This document shows positions 1 through 9,900 of a stretch of DNA of 64,000 nt, in pieces. The first letter of the stretch is position 1; each line of letters opens with the position of its first letter. The notes under the pieces are model-generated. The model was not told the DNA's origin, ran no database searches, and worked only from the letters and a program-made list of their open reading frames with translations. Origin of the DNA: an uncultured Allofournierella sp. (lineage in GTDB: Bacteria > Bacillota > Clostridia > Oscillospirales > Ruminococcaceae); NCBI GenBank assembly GCA_944382775.1, contig CALWNI010000003.1, positions 1 to 64,000 on the forward strand, written 5' to 3'. Both the position numbers and the translations under genes were made by a program.

Positions 1-65
1 GCTGTGCGTTGGGTGTGGCAATGAGTTTGCTGAAAGGCTTGCACAAAAACCCTCTGGCTGCTTAA
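1..65 (+). CDS. C-terminal end of an unidentified protein (partial)
   Basis: Reading from base 3 gives about 20 codons ending at the TAA at 63-65, with the sense tail CALGVAMSLLKGLHKNPLAA. A bidirectional terminator follows directly, which is what a gene ending here, convergent with the minus-strand gene beyond, would need. The piece is too short to name the protein. The coding call rests on frame openness and on context only. Confidence 0.45.
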   Translation, partial: CALGVAMSLLKGLHKNPLAA

Positions 66-77
66 TTACAGCAATAA

Positions 78-110
78 AAAACGCGAAGACAATCGTCTTC
101 GCGTTTTTTT
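78..110. terminator. Bidirectional intrinsic terminator
   Basis: A perfect 10-bp stem, ACGCGAAGAC (81-90) with GTCTTCGCGT (95-104), has an A-run on its left and a T-run on its right. It can therefore end both the plus-strand gene at 1-65 and the minus-strand tcdA that stops at 112. Confidence 0.85.
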
Positions 111-111
111 A

Positions 112-864
112 TTAGTCTTGTCCGGTTAAATCTCGCACAACTTTACCTGCAATAATCAAGCCCGCTGTACCTGGAACAAAGCTAACACTGCCGGGTGTTT
201 GCTTTTTGGGATTACCGGGGCGATTCTCGGCATTTGCAGGGGCTTCTGCCGGCATATCAAGCTGACGGGGTGTCAGCGCCGGTTCGGGGGAATACACCAC
301 CGGAATATTTTTGTAGCCCCTTACACGGCACTCACGGCGCATAACACGCGCTAAGGGGCAACCGCTGGTTTTTTCTACGGTAGTTAAGGTTAACAGTTCG
401 GGGTGCAGCTTGTTTCCGGTTCCCATGCTGGAGATAACGGGAACACCTGCCGCCTTTGCTCTGCCGATAATCTCCAGCTTTGCGGTAACGGTATCCACGG
501 CATCCACCACATAGCTGGCACCCTCAAACGACAGCTGATCTGCTGTTTCGGGGGTATAAAACATTTGTACCGCATTTACCTTGCAGTTTGGGTTAATGCT
601 TTGAATGCGCTGTGCCGCCGCTTGTACTTTATTTTGGCCCACGGTTGTAGTAAGTGCAACAATTTGGCGGTTGATGTTACTTTCTGCAATGGTATCGTCG
701 TCCACCAGGGTCAAGGTTCCCACACCTGCTCGTGCAAGTGCTTCTGCCACATAACCGCCTACACCGCCCACGCCAAATAAAATGACATGGGCATTGTGCA
801 GGGCGTTTACGCCCTCTTCTCCCAGTAAAAGTGCAGTACGTCGTTCAAAGGGTGCAATGCTCAT
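112..864 (-). CDS. tcdA: tRNA threonylcarbamoyladenosine dehydratase (TcdA/CsdL)
   Basis: This ThiF/E1-like enzyme uses ATP to cyclise the N6-threonylcarbamoyl group of tRNA A37. The sequence (250 aa) opens with the adenylate-binding Rossmann motif GVGGVGGYVAEALARAG at about residues 31-47, followed by LVDDD and the E1-type SNINRQ motif. The middle keeps the VVDAVD segment typical of the family. Length agrees with TcdA proteins (about 240-270 aa). It lies 23 nt downstream of the mutarotase gene and is probably cotranscribed with it. Family assignment is firm; the exact tRNA substrate is inferred from the family. Confidence 0.9.
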   Translation of the reverse strand: MSIAPFERRTALLLGEEGVNALHNAHVILFGVGGVGGYVAEALARAGVGTLTLVDDDTIAESNINRQIVALTTTVGQNKVQAAAQRIQSINPNCKVNAVQMFYTPETADQLSFEGASYVVDAVDTVTAKLEIIGRAKAAGVPVISSMGTGNKLHPELLTLTTVEKTSGCPLARVMRRECRVRGYKNIPVVYSPEPALTPRQLDMPAEAPANAENRPGNPKKQTPGSVSFVPGTAGLIIAGKVVRDLTGQD

Positions 865-887
865 AGTGAATTATTTCTCTCCTGTTT

Positions 888-1796
888 TTACTTGTTGTTC
901 GTTTTCATTTCACGCTGAAAGGTCATATCCAAATCGGTTTTCCAGCTTTGGCCCGGCGCCAATTCTGCGGCACAGGGTTTATGATTCCAATCGCCGTCTG
1001 CCGTTTCCGCATCGGGCAAGCTGTGCCACGGCTCAATGCAAAGAAAATGCAATGTGGGGTTTCCCGGTGCGCTCCACAGCAAGGTATACGGATAGCCCTC
1101 GATTTTTACTGTAACCCGACGGCCGCTATCTTTTTCCACAATGCTTAATTCTTTTGCGGTAAGCTCGCTCAAACAAATGGAATCTTCGTCAAACATGCGG
1201 TCATGTAAGGGAATTACCGCACTGTTTTCCATAACAACCTTGGTTTCTCCCGTTACCAAACCGCTTGTTGTTCCGGTTTTAATCTCCACAGGGGTTTGGG
1301 GGGTATCAAACCGCAGTTCATAGTCCTCGGTTGTGTGGGCATTGTCAAAGGGAATGGCAAAGGCTGGGTGATACCCAAAGCCAAACCGCAGCTGCTGCTC
1401 GTCAAGATTGGTTACCTGTACGCTATGGCGCAGTGTATGCCCCATAAGGGAAAAGGCTGTTTGAAATGCAAAGGCACGGGGGAACTTATTGCGGGTTTGT
1501 TCGCCAGAGCGCAACTCCAAACGCATGACACCGTCTTGTGCCTGCAACAACTCATGTTGCATATCTCGAACAAAGCCGTGTGCGCCGCCTTGGTAGGTTT
1601 GCCCGTCCAAGGTATACTCCCCATTTTTTAGCCGACCGCAATAGGGAAACAATACCGGTGCATGGCGTGCCCAAACCTCTTTATCGCCGCTCCACAGCAT
1701 TTCCGCACCTGTTGCCTTGTCCACTACGCTTACCAGCTCTGCGCCTAGGGTGTCCACCGTAACTGCCAAAAATTCATTTTCAATTTTATGCCGCAT
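888..1796 (-). CDS. Aldose 1-epimerase (mutarotase) family protein
   Basis: This is a 302-aa galactose-mutarotase-like sugar epimerase, the type found singly in many Bacillota (the LacX/YeaD-like group). Recognisable segments are the N-terminal ENEFLAVTVDTLGAELVSV, VLFPYCGRL near residue 50, the GAHGFVRD segment with the family's conserved histidine, and GYHPAF around residue 150 with a second histidine. I set the start at 1796 because the minus strand reads GGAAAGGAGCAGGAATT just before that ATG; the longer open frame upstream lacks such a site. The sugar acted on cannot be told from sequence. It heads a likely operon with tcdA. Confidence 0.85.
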   Translation of the reverse strand: MRHKIENEFLAVTVDTLGAELVSVVDKATGAEMLWSGDKEVWARHAPVLFPYCGRLKNGEYTLDGQTYQGGAHGFVRDMQHELLQAQDGVMRLELRSGEQTRNKFPRAFAFQTAFSLMGHTLRHSVQVTNLDEQQLRFGFGYHPAFAIPFDNAHTTEDYELRFDTPQTPVEIKTGTTSGLVTGETKVVMENSAVIPLHDRMFDEDSICLSELTAKELSIVEKDSGRRVTVKIEGYPYTLLWSAPGNPTLHFLCIEPWHSLPDAETADGDWNHKPCAAELAPGQSWKTDLDMTFQREMKTNNK

Positions 1797-1836
1797 AATT
1801 CCTGCTCCTTTCCTATGAATAAAAAACGTTATTAAA

Positions 1837-1865
1837 AGTATAGTACAGTTTTGCACAAATTCCAA
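1837..1865 (-). promoter_or_regulatory. Promoter for the mutarotase-tcdA operon
   Basis: On the minus strand TTGGAA (1860-1865), a 17-nt spacer and TATACT (1837-1842) form a good vegetative promoter about 40 nt upstream of the mutarotase start. No equally clear plus-strand promoter is visible for the divergent gene at 1978. Confidence 0.6.
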
Positions 1866-1977
1866 GAGTGTCATATCCATTCCCTTTTGAATAGTCTGTG
1901 AAAGGAATGTCTGTTTCGGCGCTATTACCCCCTCCGCCGACCACATGATTTCTAATAAAACGAAAGGAGTTTTGTAT

Positions 1978-4581
1978 ATGATGACTGGATCCCTACTGGT
2001 ACAGACCTTTGCCGCACGGCAAAGCGCACCCATACCGGGAGTACAAATCACCGTAACCGGTGAAGGCCATGACCCTATCACTTTTTTTACCGATGATAAC
2101 GGCATTGCCGAACGTCTATCCTTACCCGCCCCTGACAAAGAGCTTTCTCTGGAGGAATACAACACCGAACAACCCTATAGCGTTTGGGATGTGACGGCTG
2201 AAAAATCAGGATACCAAACCGTAATTATGAAAGGGGTGCAGGTATTTGCCTGCGAAACCGCTCTGGCTTTAATCGAAATGCTGCCGCAGCAGCGTTTGGG
2301 TGCGCCTCAGCCGCTGCCCGAAACCTTTACCATTCCGGCACATTCTTTGTATAATCCGGTTTCCCCCTCCAGCACCGCGCCTGTGGAAGAATGTGCCCAG
2401 CCCCGTGTATTAAACACCCCCATTGTTCCCAAAACCATTACCGTTCATTTGGGCACCCCCAAAAGCAGCGCCCAGAACGTAACGGTAAGTTTTCAAAGCT
2501 ACATTGCCAACGTGGCTTCCAGCGAGGTATACCCCACCTGGCCCGAACAGGCACTGCGCGCCAACATTCACGCACAAATCAGCCTTGCCTTGAACCGTAT
2601 CTTTACCGAATGGTATCCCAGCAAAGGCTATACCTTTAACATTACCAACTCCACCAGCTACGACCAATATTATGTACATGGGCGCAATATCTTCTCGATT
2701 ATGGAAACCTTAACCGATGATATTTTTAACACCTATGTACGCCGCATTGGCACCATCGACCCCTATTATACCGAATACTGCGACGGTAAAACCGTTACCT
2801 GCAAAGGCATGAAGCAGTGGGGTACCGTTGACCGTGCCAACGAAGGCAAAAACGCACTACAGATTTTAAAATACTACTACGGCAACAACATCGAAATTGT
2901 ACGAACCAACAACATTCAAGGCATTCCGGAAAGTTACCCCGGCACACCGCTGCGCAAAGGCGACAGTGGCCCCGATGTTCGTACCATTCAGCGTCAGCTG
3001 ACACGCATTGCCAAGGATTATCTTTCCTTTGGAAACCCCGGTACCGATGGCGTATTTGGCACCGCAACCGAAAATTCGGTTAAAGCGTTCCAAAAACAAT
3101 TCAACCTGACCCAAGACGGCGTGGTTGGCCGCTCTACCTGGTACAAAATCAGCTATATTTATGTATCGGTGAAAGACCTGGCCGAACTGACCAGCGAAGG
3201 CGAATTGCCCACCGGTGAATCCGAGGTAAACGGCAGCACCTACCCGGGCAGCCCTCTGCGCAAAGGCGACACCGGCACATCGGTAGAGCGGCTTCAGTTC
3301 TGGCTGGAACAGCTGGCTGAATTTGACAAAGACCTGTTAAGCGTCAGCGTTGACGGCATTTTTGGTACTGCCACCGAAAATGCAGTAAAAGCCTTCCAGC
3401 GGAAATACGGTTTAACGGTGGACGGTGTGGTTGGCCCTGCCACTTGGGAAGCCATTGCCGACCAGTACAATTCTTTGGAAAACGACATTCAGCAAAACAC
3501 CAACGGATACCCCGGCACACCGGTAAAACAGGGCGACACCGGCGACAGTGTTCGCACCATTCAGTTTTATCTGCGCATTGCCTCTTCCAACTACAGCTCC
3601 ATTCCCAGTGTTACGGTAGACGGTATCTTTGGTTCTGCCACCACTGCGGCGGTAAAAGCCTTCCAAAAGGAATTTGGCCTGACCCAAGACGGCATTGTGG
3701 GCAAGGCAACCTGGCAAAAAATGTACGAAGTATACAGCGACATTGCCAACAATCTGCTTTCACCTAACGACCGCCCCGGTACCTATCCCGGCACACCGCT
3801 CAAACAGGGCAGCACCGGCACTGCCGTGCGTGAAGCACAGTTCTATCTGAAACTGTTGGCGGTTTACTATCCCAGCTTGCCCGATGTTACCATAGACGGC
3901 GTTTTTGGCCCTGCCACCACTGCGGCGGTAAAGGCATTCCAAAAATTGTTTGGCCTAACACAAGACGGCATCATTGGCCCCACCACCTGGGAAGCCCTTT
4001 ACAACCAAGCTCAGAAAATCCGTACGGTAGATGGTCTGTTCCGTGCTTACAACGTACTGCCTTGGCCCGGATTTGATCTGGCAGAAGGTGCCGAAGGCCG
4101 CAACGTATCCTACATTCAATATCTGCTGCAATACATCGGATATTTTTACGATACCGTACAGGGACCTTTGGCAGTGGACGGCTATTTCGACGCTAACACA
4201 AAAGAAGCGGTAGAAAGCTGGCAAAGAGAATTCGAACAACCCGTTACCGGTCGAGTGGATGAGTTTACCTGGAACGCCATGACCGCAACCTTCTTGAGTT
4301 TGGCTGCCGGCGGCAGCGAGCAAATTGCACTTGCTTCCACCCCCGAATACCCCGGCTATGTTATGGGCCTTGGCAGTGCAGGCGGTGCGGTATTGCAGTT
4401 GCAGCAAGCCATGAACGGCATTGCCATTCGCTACTGTGTGGCTGACTTTGTACCGGAAAACGGCATTTTCGACAACGACACCCAGCAGGCAGTTTTGTCC
4501 TTCCAAGAAGGCTTAGGCCTGCCCGCCACCGGTGTTGTGGACGAAGAAACCTGGGTAAAAATCTTTGATTTATTAGCCTAA
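1978..4581 (+). CDS. SpoIID-like protein with six peptidoglycan-binding domains
   Basis: This 867-aa protein appears modular. Residues about 5-100 look like a carboxypeptidase-regulatory/CNA-type beta-sandwich (PGVQITVTGEG, then FTDDNG). Residues about 150-305 resemble the SpoIID/LytB domain (EVYPTWPEQALRANIHAQ, MKQWG, ILKYYYG). Six PG_binding_1-type repeats follow, beginning near 318, 422, 510, 607, 700 and 793, each with YPG-x-PL-KGD or a variant and DG(I/V)(F/V)G-AT. I see no signal peptide. The start at 1978 follows AAAGGAG; an ATG at 1945 lacks a site. The product probably binds or remodels spore or cell-wall peptidoglycan, but catalytic activity is not demonstrated. The M15-type gene 25 nt downstream is probably in the same operon. 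Confidence 0.8.
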   Translation: MMTGSLLVQTFAARQSAPIPGVQITVTGEGHDPITFFTDDNGIAERLSLPAPDKELSLEEYNTEQPYSVWDVTAEKSGYQTVIMKGVQVFACETALALIEMLPQQRLGAPQPLPETFTIPAHSLYNPVSPSSTAPVEECAQPRVLNTPIVPKTITVHLGTPKSSAQNVTVSFQSYIANVASSEVYPTWPEQALRANIHAQISLALNRIFTEWYPSKGYTFNITNSTSYDQYYVHGRNIFSIMETLTDDIFNTYVRRIGTIDPYYTEYCDGKTVTCKGMKQWGTVDRANEGKNALQILKYYYGNNIEIVRTNNIQGIPESYPGTPLRKGDSGPDVRTIQRQLTRIAKDYLSFGNPGTDGVFGTATENSVKAFQKQFNLTQDGVVGRSTWYKISYIYVSVKDLAELTSEGELPTGESEVNGSTYPGSPLRKGDTGTSVERLQFWLEQLAEFDKDLLSVSVDGIFGTATENAVKAFQRKYGLTVDGVVGPATWEAIADQYNSLENDIQQNTNGYPGTPVKQGDTGDSVRTIQFYLRIASSNYSSIPSVTVDGIFGSATTAAVKAFQKEFGLTQDGIVGKATWQKMYEVYSDIANNLLSPNDRPGTYPGTPLKQGSTGTAVREAQFYLKLLAVYYPSLPDVTIDGVFGPATTAAVKAFQKLFGLTQDGIIGPTTWEALYNQAQKIRTVDGLFRAYNVLPWPGFDLAEGAEGRNVSYIQYLLQYIGYFYDTVQGPLAVDGYFDANTKEAVESWQREFEQPVTGRVDEFTWNAMTATFLSLAAGGSEQIALASTPEYPGYVMGLGSAGGAVLQLQQAMNGIAIRYCVADFVPENGIFDNDTQQAVLSFQEGLGLPATGVVDEETWVKIFDLLA

Positions 4582-4606
4582 CCATAAAAAAGGAGATGAC
4601 TGACTT

Positions 4607-5293
4607 ATGGCAAAAATTTTTGTGTACGATGCCTACACCAACAAAATGATGACTTACAATTTGGACGAAAACGACAGCATGCCCTATTCCTACGGCGGCA
4701 CCTTAAAGGTGAAAGAATTCCGCGGCAGCAGCCAGAGCCCCACATTGTGGACCACCGTTGCTGCCATGGAAGCATGGAACCTGACCCGCCGCAGCTATGG
4801 CAAAAGCATTCATGTGGGCTATGCCTTCAAACGCATCTGGGAGGGCGGCCACGGCACCAGCAGCCAGCACTATGCCGGCGTAGCCTTTGACGTTGGCCAG
4901 GGGCAAGGCTCTTCTGCCCGCAACGCCATTTGGACTGCCGCAAAAAACACAGGCGCATGGGGCTATGTGGAACCCCAGTCCATGACTCCCACCTGGGTAC
5001 ACTTTGACCGCCGCTACGGCAAGCCTGCATGCAGCGGAACCACCGCCGGGTACCCCACCGTGCGCCGTGGCTGCGTAAACACCTATGTACTGATTCTGCA
5101 GGACGCCTTAAACGCCTTGGGCTACAGCACCAAAACACTGGACGGTAAGTTTGGTGCCAATACCGAAAATGCACTCAAGGCTTACCAGCAACGAGTAGGT
5201 CTTACCGCCGATGGTATTTGCGGCTGCAACACCTGGAAAAAAATCACCAGTGCAGTGGTAGGCATTGGCAAAACCCAAACGGTAATTAACTAA
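4607..5293 (+). CDS. M15-type zinc peptidase with C-terminal peptidoglycan-binding domain
   Basis: This 228-aa protein has an N-terminal D-Ala-D-Ala carboxypeptidase-like (M15) domain. The zinc/catalytic signature SSQHYAGVAFD lies at about residues 82-92 and the second ligand motif TWVHFD near 130. Residues about 150-220 form one PG_binding_1 repeat (LDGKFGANTENALKAYQ). No signal peptide is visible, as in the neighbour upstream, so both may act in the mother cell, be released by lysis, or use an unrecognised route; this is inference. AAGGAG precedes the start. It is the last gene before a strong terminator. Confidence 0.8.
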   Translation: MAKIFVYDAYTNKMMTYNLDENDSMPYSYGGTLKVKEFRGSSQSPTLWTTVAAMEAWNLTRRSYGKSIHVGYAFKRIWEGGHGTSSQHYAGVAFDVGQGQGSSARNAIWTAAKNTGAWGYVEPQSMTPTWVHFDRRYGKPACSGTTAGYPTVRRGCVNTYVLILQDALNALGYSTKTLDGKFGANTENALKAYQQRVGLTADGICGCNTWKKITSAVVGIGKTQTVIN

Positions 5294-5298
5294 CCCAC

Positions 5299-5335
5299 AA
5301 AAGCCGAGCCCGAAACGGGCTCGGCTTTTCTTTTG
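5299..5335 (+). terminator. Intrinsic terminator after the M15 peptidase
   Basis: A perfect 14-bp stem, AAAAGCCGAGCCCG (5299-5312) with CGGGCTCGGCTTTT (5316-5329), has a 3-nt loop and a trailing T-rich tract. Confidence 0.9.
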
Positions 5336-5363
5336 CAAAAATCAGGAAAAAATGCATTCAGGA

Positions 5364-5391
5364 TAGACTTTTGCAACTTGTAGATTATAAT
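5364..5391 (+). promoter_or_regulatory. Promoter for the glycosylphosphotransferase gene
   Basis: TAGACT (5364-5369), a 16-nt spacer and a perfect TATAAT (5386-5391). Transcription would begin near 5398, which excludes the ATG at 5371 as the start codon of the next gene. Confidence 0.6.
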
Positions 5392-5408
5392 AAGAAGAAG
5401 ATAGTATT

Positions 5409-5450
5409 CTTATCGTTCTATTTTGGTTGTATTTTACCAAAATCGATAAG
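5409..5450 (+). repeat. Hairpin in the 5' leader of the glycosylphosphotransferase mRNA
   Basis: CTTATCG (5409-5415) pairs with CGATAAG (5444-5450), and ATTTTGGT (5420-5427) pairs with ACCAAAAT (5436-5443). This leaves a 15-bp stem with one 4-nt bulge and an 8-nt loop. It sits between the predicted transcription start and the ribosome-binding site and could be a regulatory or stabilising structure. Confidence 0.55.
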
Positions 5451-5478
5451 CACTGCAAAAGGAGCGTTGCACTCGATT

Positions 5479-6894
5479 ATGATACGAAAAAACCAGCGGC
5501 TGTTGAATCTAACCAACTGCTGTATCGATATGGTTCTGATTATCGCATCTTATGTTCTTTCGGTCTATTTATGGCTGGGGCTTTATCGCAATAATCCGAA
5601 TAACCCTGCTTTGTCCTTACTGTCTTCCAATACCCTAGTTGTGGGCATTGGGTATGCCTTTTTTATGGTAACCATCTATTATGCCTTTCGCCTTTATGGT
5701 TCCTTTCGTTTTCGTACCCTGTTCAGCGAAACCATGGCATTGATGAAAGCCAACCTACTGGGTGTTCTATCGGTTGGCATGCTGCTGTATCTGTTGCGGG
5801 TGGTGGATTTTTCCCGCGGTGTATTGGTTGTTTTTTATGTACTATCCACCGCATTCATTGTGCTAAAACGAGTTACCCTGCGCTGGATTTTTCAGCACTA
5901 CCGCATGCTAGGCTACAACCAAAAGCATGTATTGATTGTTGGAAACGGTCAGCTTGCATTAAAATATGTGGACTCGCTGCGCCGCAACCCACAATATGGT
6001 TTTTCGGTTATGGGCTATGTGGCGCGCACCGAAAAAGAAGGCTTGGGCAACCATTTGGGCTGTTATGAAGATTTGCCCCAGCTGTTGGACGGCCCTGCTG
6101 TGGACGAAGTAGTCATTGCATTGGAACCGCACGAAACCCAGTTTATGAATGTGATTATTGCTTCTTGTGAAAAACAGGGCACAAAAATCAGCATTATTCC
6201 ATTTTATAATGATTTTATCCCTGCACGGCCCACCATTGACGTAATTGGTGATATTAAGCTGATTAACATTCGCACCACTCCGCTGGACAACCTGTTGAAC
6301 GCCGCTTTAAAGCGCAGCATGGACATTGTGGGCAGTTTGATTCTTATCATACTAACCAGCCCCATTATGCTGATTGCCGCCATTGGCGTGCGCCTGTCCA
6401 GCCCGGGTCCGATTTTGTTCCGCCAGGAACGTGTGGGCTTAAACAAAAAAACCTTTACCATGTATAAATTTCGCAGCATGCGAGTCAACGCAACGCAAGA
6501 CACCGGCTGGAGCAAAAACGAAGATCCCCGAAAAACACCATTTGGCAGCTTTATTCGCAAAACCAGCATTGACGAGCTGCCCCAGTTCTTTAACGTGTTG
6601 AAAGGCGATATGAGCCTGATTGGGCCACGGCCGGAAATTCCCCATTATGTGGAACAGTTTAAGGAAACCGTTCCCCTTTATATGGTCAAGCATCAGGTGC
6701 GCCCCGGCATTACCGGTTGGGCACAGGTCAACGGCTTTCGTGGTGATACCTCCATTGAGGGGCGCATCAAATGCGATATTTGGTACATCGAAAACTGGAA
6801 TATCTGGTTGGATATCCGCATTCTTTTTATGACGGTGTTCGGCGGCATGATTAACAAAGAACATCTGACCAAAAGCAAACATACCAAAGAATAA
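5479..6894 (+). CDS. Polyprenyl-phosphate sugar phosphotransferase (WcaJ/ExoY family)
   Basis: This 471-aa membrane enzyme should transfer a sugar-1-phosphate to undecaprenyl phosphate, starting a surface polysaccharide. It has about four N-terminal membrane helices (residues 15-135), a central Rossmann-like region (HVLIVGNGQLALKY), one further helix near 310-335 and the C-terminal catalytic domain. The last carries KFRSMR, SIDELPQ, GDMSLIGPRPE and PGITGWAQV, all typical of the family. I place the start at 5479. AAAAGGAG ends at 5464, a rather long 14-nt spacing; an in-frame TTG at 5467 is the alternative. The sugar is unknown. It stands alone between two terminators. Confidence 0.88.
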   Translation: MIRKNQRLLNLTNCCIDMVLIIASYVLSVYLWLGLYRNNPNNPALSLLSSNTLVVGIGYAFFMVTIYYAFRLYGSFRFRTLFSETMALMKANLLGVLSVGMLLYLLRVVDFSRGVLVVFYVLSTAFIVLKRVTLRWIFQHYRMLGYNQKHVLIVGNGQLALKYVDSLRRNPQYGFSVMGYVARTEKEGLGNHLGCYEDLPQLLDGPAVDEVVIALEPHETQFMNVIIASCEKQGTKISIIPFYNDFIPARPTIDVIGDIKLINIRTTPLDNLLNAALKRSMDIVGSLILIILTSPIMLIAAIGVRLSSPGPILFRQERVGLNKKTFTMYKFRSMRVNATQDTGWSKNEDPRKTPFGSFIRKTSIDELPQFFNVLKGDMSLIGPRPEIPHYVEQFKETVPLYMVKHQVRPGITGWAQVNGFRGDTSIEGRIKCDIWYIENWNIWLDIRILFMTVFGGMINKEHLTKSKHTKE

Positions 6895-6928
6895 AAAAAC
6901 TCCGCACCCTTTTGGTGCGGAGTTTTTT
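6894..6928. terminator. Bidirectional terminator between convergent genes
   Basis: The stem ACTCCGCACC/GGTGCGGAGT, flanked by an A-run and a T-run (6894-6908 with 6914-6928, loop CTTTT), ends both the glycosylphosphotransferase gene and the minus-strand TPR/SUFU gene. Confidence 0.9.
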
Positions 6929-6929
6929 G

Positions 6930-9900
6930 TTATTCATTTTTTAAATTGACACCGCCGCAGTCCACACGAAATACATGGAACCCGATTTCTTCCAATTCGT
7001 ATTGATTTAACACGCCGCAGGCGGTATTCAAAAAGGATTTTAAATCAAAACACATGCAATCAATGTAGGAATAGCGCATCCCAATGGCACCGCCCAATAT
7101 GGTGGCATCTTCTCCGCTTAGCGCTTGCAGCTGCTCTTCCAATTGTGCCCGCAGTTCCACCAACGTATGGGGTGGGATTGCATCGTTGGAATAGAACAAA
7201 AAGCCGCAAATTACCCCGTCGCGCTGGTGCTGCTCCATCCGTGTATCATCGGATTGGTAGTAGGAATGTATCAATGCCTGACAGCAACTGCTGCCCACAA
7301 TAACATCCTGACGCAAAAACCATTCTTCGGTTTCGGGCGGATAGTTGCGGTATCCCCGATAGTTTTCCATCAAAAATTCCGCATCTTGTAAGGCTTCCAC
7401 ATCCCCTTCGGCTGCCGCATCTGCAAGCATCTGCCGCAGTTCGGACAACGGGCGGGCTTGCTCCTGCCGCGGCTGCTCCAGTACATCTACCCATGCCACA
7501 CAGCAAACCGATGCAATTTCTCCCAATACCTGCTCCAGCATTGTGGCAATGATTTGCAATGCTTTTTCCGGGTTCCGGGTCTGTAATTCCGTAAGGGATT
7601 CCCCGTACAGTTCAATTCCAAACCGCTCATTCTCCTGCTTGGTTATCCATGTTTGAATTTCGCTTACATTCAAACATGCACCCTGTATGGTAAGTAAATG
7701 AGTTTGCGCTGCCGGCTGCCCCACCACAAAACGCCAGTTATGCCACAGCTCCTTGGGTGCTTTGCGCTGCCAGTAGGCATATTGAAGCAATCGGCTTGCC
7801 TCGCTTTGCCCCAGCAAAATCAGCTGATGGCATCCGTTTTCGCTTTTTAGTTCAAATTCTACCGATGCAAAGGCAAGCGAAAGCAAAGTGCAATGCTGTT
7901 CTTTGGCCTGTTCCCATAATCCTTGCTCCATATCACTGCGCAGTGTCTGCTCCTGCTGTGAAAACGCCTGCCAATAGGCTTCTACCCGCTCAACAAAGGG
8001 GCGCAGGTGTACCGGCAGTGCAATGGCACTTTTGCACCAATGGATAAACCGCCGGGTATCCGGATCGCCCGGCATCAATTCGTCGGTTCGCAAAAATTCT
8101 TCCAGTGCTTTTTGTTCCTGCCCACTGTAATAGCAGGCATACCCCAGCCGAAAATGCCACAGCGGATCACACCGACCCGCTTCTGCAATGCTTTGCAGCA
8201 GACAAATGGCACGTTCGTATTGATTTAAATTGTTCAGTGCTCTTGCCTGCTGCCCAATCAGCCGAGGACAACGCTGTGATTCTTCCAACTGCTCCACAGC
8301 CTGCACAATGGCCTCATACCGTTCCTGCCGATTCCACTGGTCAATCTGCTCCAGCAATGCAATCTGCTGTAAGGAAAGGGGCTGATGATTGCCACAGCAA
8401 TTCAAACGCTGTACCTGTACATAGGGCAGCGCAAGCAGTTCCTGCTGCTGCATTTTTTCCAGCAATTGTTCGGCACCATGCTCCATGGCATAAACCAGCT
8501 CTTCGTTATACAGCGGAACAACCTGATAAAAATTTACTTCGCTTTTGTTTTGCAATACACATACGGCATCTTGTTCTTCAATGGCGGAAGGGCGCAGCAA
8601 TATGCTTGCGGTAAAATCGGTATTTACCGCAAAGGGCCGTCCATGGGCAGCGGTATGCCCCCACCCCAACCAGCTTTTTTGCCGAATGGGGCGGCGCGCC
8701 AGCTGCCGCATCCATTGAAAAGGCCACTGCCACTGCGGTTTATCTTGGTCTATTTGCCAATCTGGGGGTAGATACATCACCAGTTCTGCCCGTTCAATGG
8801 AATAAACCTTTAATTCCTCGGGTACATTCATGCAGTGTGCGCCCATGCCCAGCGTAACAACGGTATAGTAATTTTTTTGCTGCGTTGGTGCAATGATCTG
8901 CAAATCAACCTGAATGTCTTCTCCAACGGGGTCTTGCAGTACCTGATCCGCCTTGCCAAATACTCGTACAATATGTCCGCTTACCTGTTCATGCTCCTCT
9001 TGGAGATACCGTTCCATGATTGGAGTTGCTTGTGTTTCTTCGGCAGGCGGGTCGGAATAATCCTCATACGAAAGCCCCTGCTGCATAGAAAAATTGCAGT
9101 CAAACCGCACATAGGCCAGCAGCCGCTCCTCACGGCTGCGGCCCACCGCATACCCCAGCCTTGCACAGCCGGTGCGCTCAATTACCAGATGTTCCAGCTC
9201 TAAACGAGAGTCTTTGTGGGTTTGGCGCACCGCTTGCTTGGCCTGTTGGTCTAGGTCAGATAACTTCAAAAGCAGCTGTTCCAACCAATGGGGCGCAAAT
9301 TTCGACACCCCTGCTTCGTTCATATCAAAGCGACCATCCAGTTCTTTTCCCTGATGCAAAACAGTAAAAAAGCAATGGGGTGCTTCAAAGGTCCAATCCA
9401 GAACCTGCATTGCTGTTTTGATTTGTTGCAGTTTTTCTTGATTCACCAAAACACACAAAACCGAAGGGCGGTTTGTGGGGCATTCGCCCCATACCTGTTG
9501 CTGAAGCTCTTCCCCTTGGAGCAATTGCATTTCTTCCAGATTCTTTCCCTGCAAAATCTGCTGGCGAACCTGTAACAAACCCGCATGGTCCGGCTCTATG
9601 CCAAGCCCCTGCTCCACCGCCTGCAACGCCTCTTCGGTTGAGCCAAAATGCGCTACCAACTTTGCAAAATGCAGCCATACCTGTGGGTCATGCTGCAGCA
9701 GTCGAACACTTTGCTGCGCTGCTTGCCACGCTTGCTGCAATTGCCCGGTACGAAGACATGCAACCGAATAGGCATACTGCCATGTGCCACAGTCGACAGC
9801 CTGTTCTTTCACCCGTTCCAGCCACCAAATCGCCTGCCAGTCGGATTCATATTCCTGTATCTTTAAATTTGCATCGGCCACCTGTAGGGCAAGTTCCAAA

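Noticed and set aside
888..2165. Longer 425-codon version of the mutarotase
   Set aside because: The extra 123 codons upstream overlap the divergent promoter region and lack a ribosome-binding site, whereas AGGAG stands right before the ATG at 1796.
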